DNA of 7,856 nucleotides, from assembly GCA_005888395.1 (NCBI GenBank), contig VAXF01000013.1, forward strand, positions 1-7,856. Direction: 5' to 3'. Positions 6,979-7,856 of the stretch are shown here, piece after piece. The notes under the pieces are model-generated. The model did no database searches and had not been told where the DNA came from. It was given only the letters and a program-made list of their open reading frames with translations. The stretch is from Actinomycetota bacterium (GTDB lineage: Bacteria > Actinomycetota > Acidimicrobiia > Acidimicrobiales > AC-25). The position numbers and the translations under genes were made by a program. Within the stretch, counting starts at the first letter, position 1; each line of letters begins with the position of its first letter.

Positions 6979-6999
6979 CCGGCGGCCGTCTGTCGAACT

Positions 7000-7006
7000 A
7001 GGTGAT
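7000..7006 (+). promoter_or_regulatory. Ribosome-binding site (AGGTGAT) that sets the start at 7009
   Basis: AGGTGAT matches part of the extended anti-Shine-Dalgarno complement (GGAGGTGATCC), with its AGG core 6 nt before the ATG at 7009. It supports that ATG over the one at 7005, whose frame stops after three codons. This is the only gene in the window with a recognisable ribosome-binding site. Confidence 0.55.
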
Positions 7007-7008
7007 GG

Positions 7009-7856
7009 ATGTCTGACCGCACCCGGGGACCGCGCGTGCTCGAGCTGCCCGAGGCCGCCGAGCTACTGGGCCTGCCCGCCGAGGGCGTTGAGGCCCTCGT
7101 CGGCGCGGGATACCTCAAGCCCGCCGGCAGCGGCCCTGCCGGCCCGCGCTTCGCGCTCGGTGACCTCAAGGCGTTCCTCGCCCGTAACGCCGACGAAGGC
7201 GACGTTGACCTGTTCGCCGAGGCAACCCAGATCATCGACCCCAAGGCGTTGCTCGACGCGCTCGACGGTCGAGCCGACGAGATGGCACGGCGCGCCTACG
7301 ACATATTCACGGGAGCCTTCCCCGACGCCGCCGGTTGGTCGCTGTCCGAGCAGGCCCGCTTCATCGACCAGGCCAAGAAGCGTTTCGAGGCCATCCTCGC
7401 GGTCACCAGCCAGGGCGAGGAGGTCGACGAGGCGCTCGTCGGCGACCTCGAGGCCGTCGGCGCCAGCGCGGCGTGGGCCGGGTCGCCACTGCCGCAGCTG
7501 CTCGTCATCCTCCGGATCTCGCGCGATCTCGTCGTCCAGACCGCGGTCGAGGTCGCGGAGGAGCACGGCCGCCACTGGGGCCTGGCCCTCTCGCTGCTCC
7601 TCACGCGCGTGCTCCCCGCGATGGACCGCCTCACCGACGCGCTGGCGCAGGGCTACTGGGGCGCGGTCGTGGGGCGGCAGGAGGAGAGCCAGGCGCGGTA
7701 TGCCCATGTGGTCGAGCGGGCGTCGGACGGCATCTACGAGGTCGACCTCGACGGCCGCATCCGTTACGCCAACCAGTCGCTGGCGTTGATCCTCGGCCAC
7801 CAGCGCGAGAGCCTCGACGACATGGTGCTCGGCGATGTGCTCGTGCCGATCGACGC
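7009..7856 (+). CDS. HTH plus PAS sensory or signalling protein (3' end outside window)
   Basis: The frame is open from ATG 7009 to the right edge: 282 complete codons. Residues about 11-58 (LELPEAAELLGLPAEGVEALVGAGYL, ending GPRFALGDLKAFLAR) look like a MerR/excisionase-type helix-turn-helix with a short wing. Residues about 65-225 are predicted mostly helical, without a family I can name; RARADEMARRAYD-like and GRHWGLALSLLLTRVLPAMDRL stretches are amphipathic rather than transmembrane, so the protein is probably cytoplasmic. A PAS domain begins at about 228 (ARYAHVVERASDGIYEVDLDG, then RIRYANQS at 250-257, ALILGH) and is cut off. The output domain is not visible; a GGDEF/EAL, kinase or phosphatase module are all possible. 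It lies 66 nt after the MBL gene with its own ribosome-binding site, so it is probably a separate transcription unit. Confidence 0.8.
   Translation, partial: MSDRTRGPRVLELPEAAELLGLPAEGVEALVGAGYLKPAGSGPAGPRFALGDLKAFLARNADEGDVDLFAEATQIIDPKALLDALDGRADEMARRAYDIFTGAFPDAAGWSLSEQARFIDQAKKRFEAILAVTSQGEEVDEALVGDLEAVGASAAWAGSPLPQLLVILRISRDLVVQTAVEVAEEHGRHWGLALSLLLTRVLPAMDRLTDALAQGYWGAVVGRQEESQARYAHVVERASDGIYEVDLDGRIRYANQSLALILGHQRESLDDMVLGDVLVPID

Noticed and set aside
6977..6999. Weak inverted repeat (GTTC...GAAC) after the MBL gene as a terminator
   Set aside because: The stem is only four pairs with a long loop and no T-tract; it also overlaps the promoter region of the next gene.
1..7856. selC tRNA, SECIS element or an in-frame UGA selenoprotein gene near selAB
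   Set aside because: No tRNA-like cloverleaf was seen, and none of the six genes needs read-through of a UGA to be complete.

Overview
The window is a gene-dense, very GC-rich piece of bacterial chromosome. It holds six protein-coding genes: four complete, and one cut by each window edge. Gene content, codon use, GTG/TTG starts and TANNNT -10 boxes placed about 7 nt before start codons all point to Actinomycetota. The fit is best to a non-mycobacterial lineage such as the Acidimicrobiia or a relative; this placement is an inference. No tRNA, rRNA, mobile element, CRISPR array or long repeat was seen, and no gene-free stretch exceeds 66 bases.

Layout: (1) Bases 1-2122, minus strand: selA and selB, which overlap and encode the selenocysteine synthase and the Sec-specific elongation factor (selB runs off the left edge). 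(2) Bases 2141-4282, plus strand: a class A (bifunctional) penicillin-binding protein that starts only 18 nt from selA, divergently. (3) Bases 4287-5246, minus strand, ending 4 nt from the PBP stop: a membrane-anchored HtrA/trypsin-fold protein whose catalytic His and Ser are both replaced, so it is probably a pseudoprotease. (4) Bases 5281-6942, plus strand, divergent from the pseudoprotease: a two-gene operon of a NUDT19-type Nudix hydrolase and a LACTB2-like metallo-beta-lactamase-fold hydrolase. (5) From 7009, plus strand: a sensory protein with an N-terminal MerR-like helix-turn-helix, a helical middle and the start of a PAS domain, cut by the right edge.

The PBP / membrane trypsin-fold protein / Nudix / MBL set resembles the mycobacterial neighbourhood that holds ponA2, marP, a Nudix gene and an MBL gene, but here the protease member looks catalytically dead. 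The most noteworthy points are that pseudoprotease beside a peptidoglycan synthase, an aberrant G4 (NKxD) motif in SelB, and two very short divergent intergenic regions that seem to drive leaderless transcripts. No wholly new system is evident; most genes belong to known families with local oddities.
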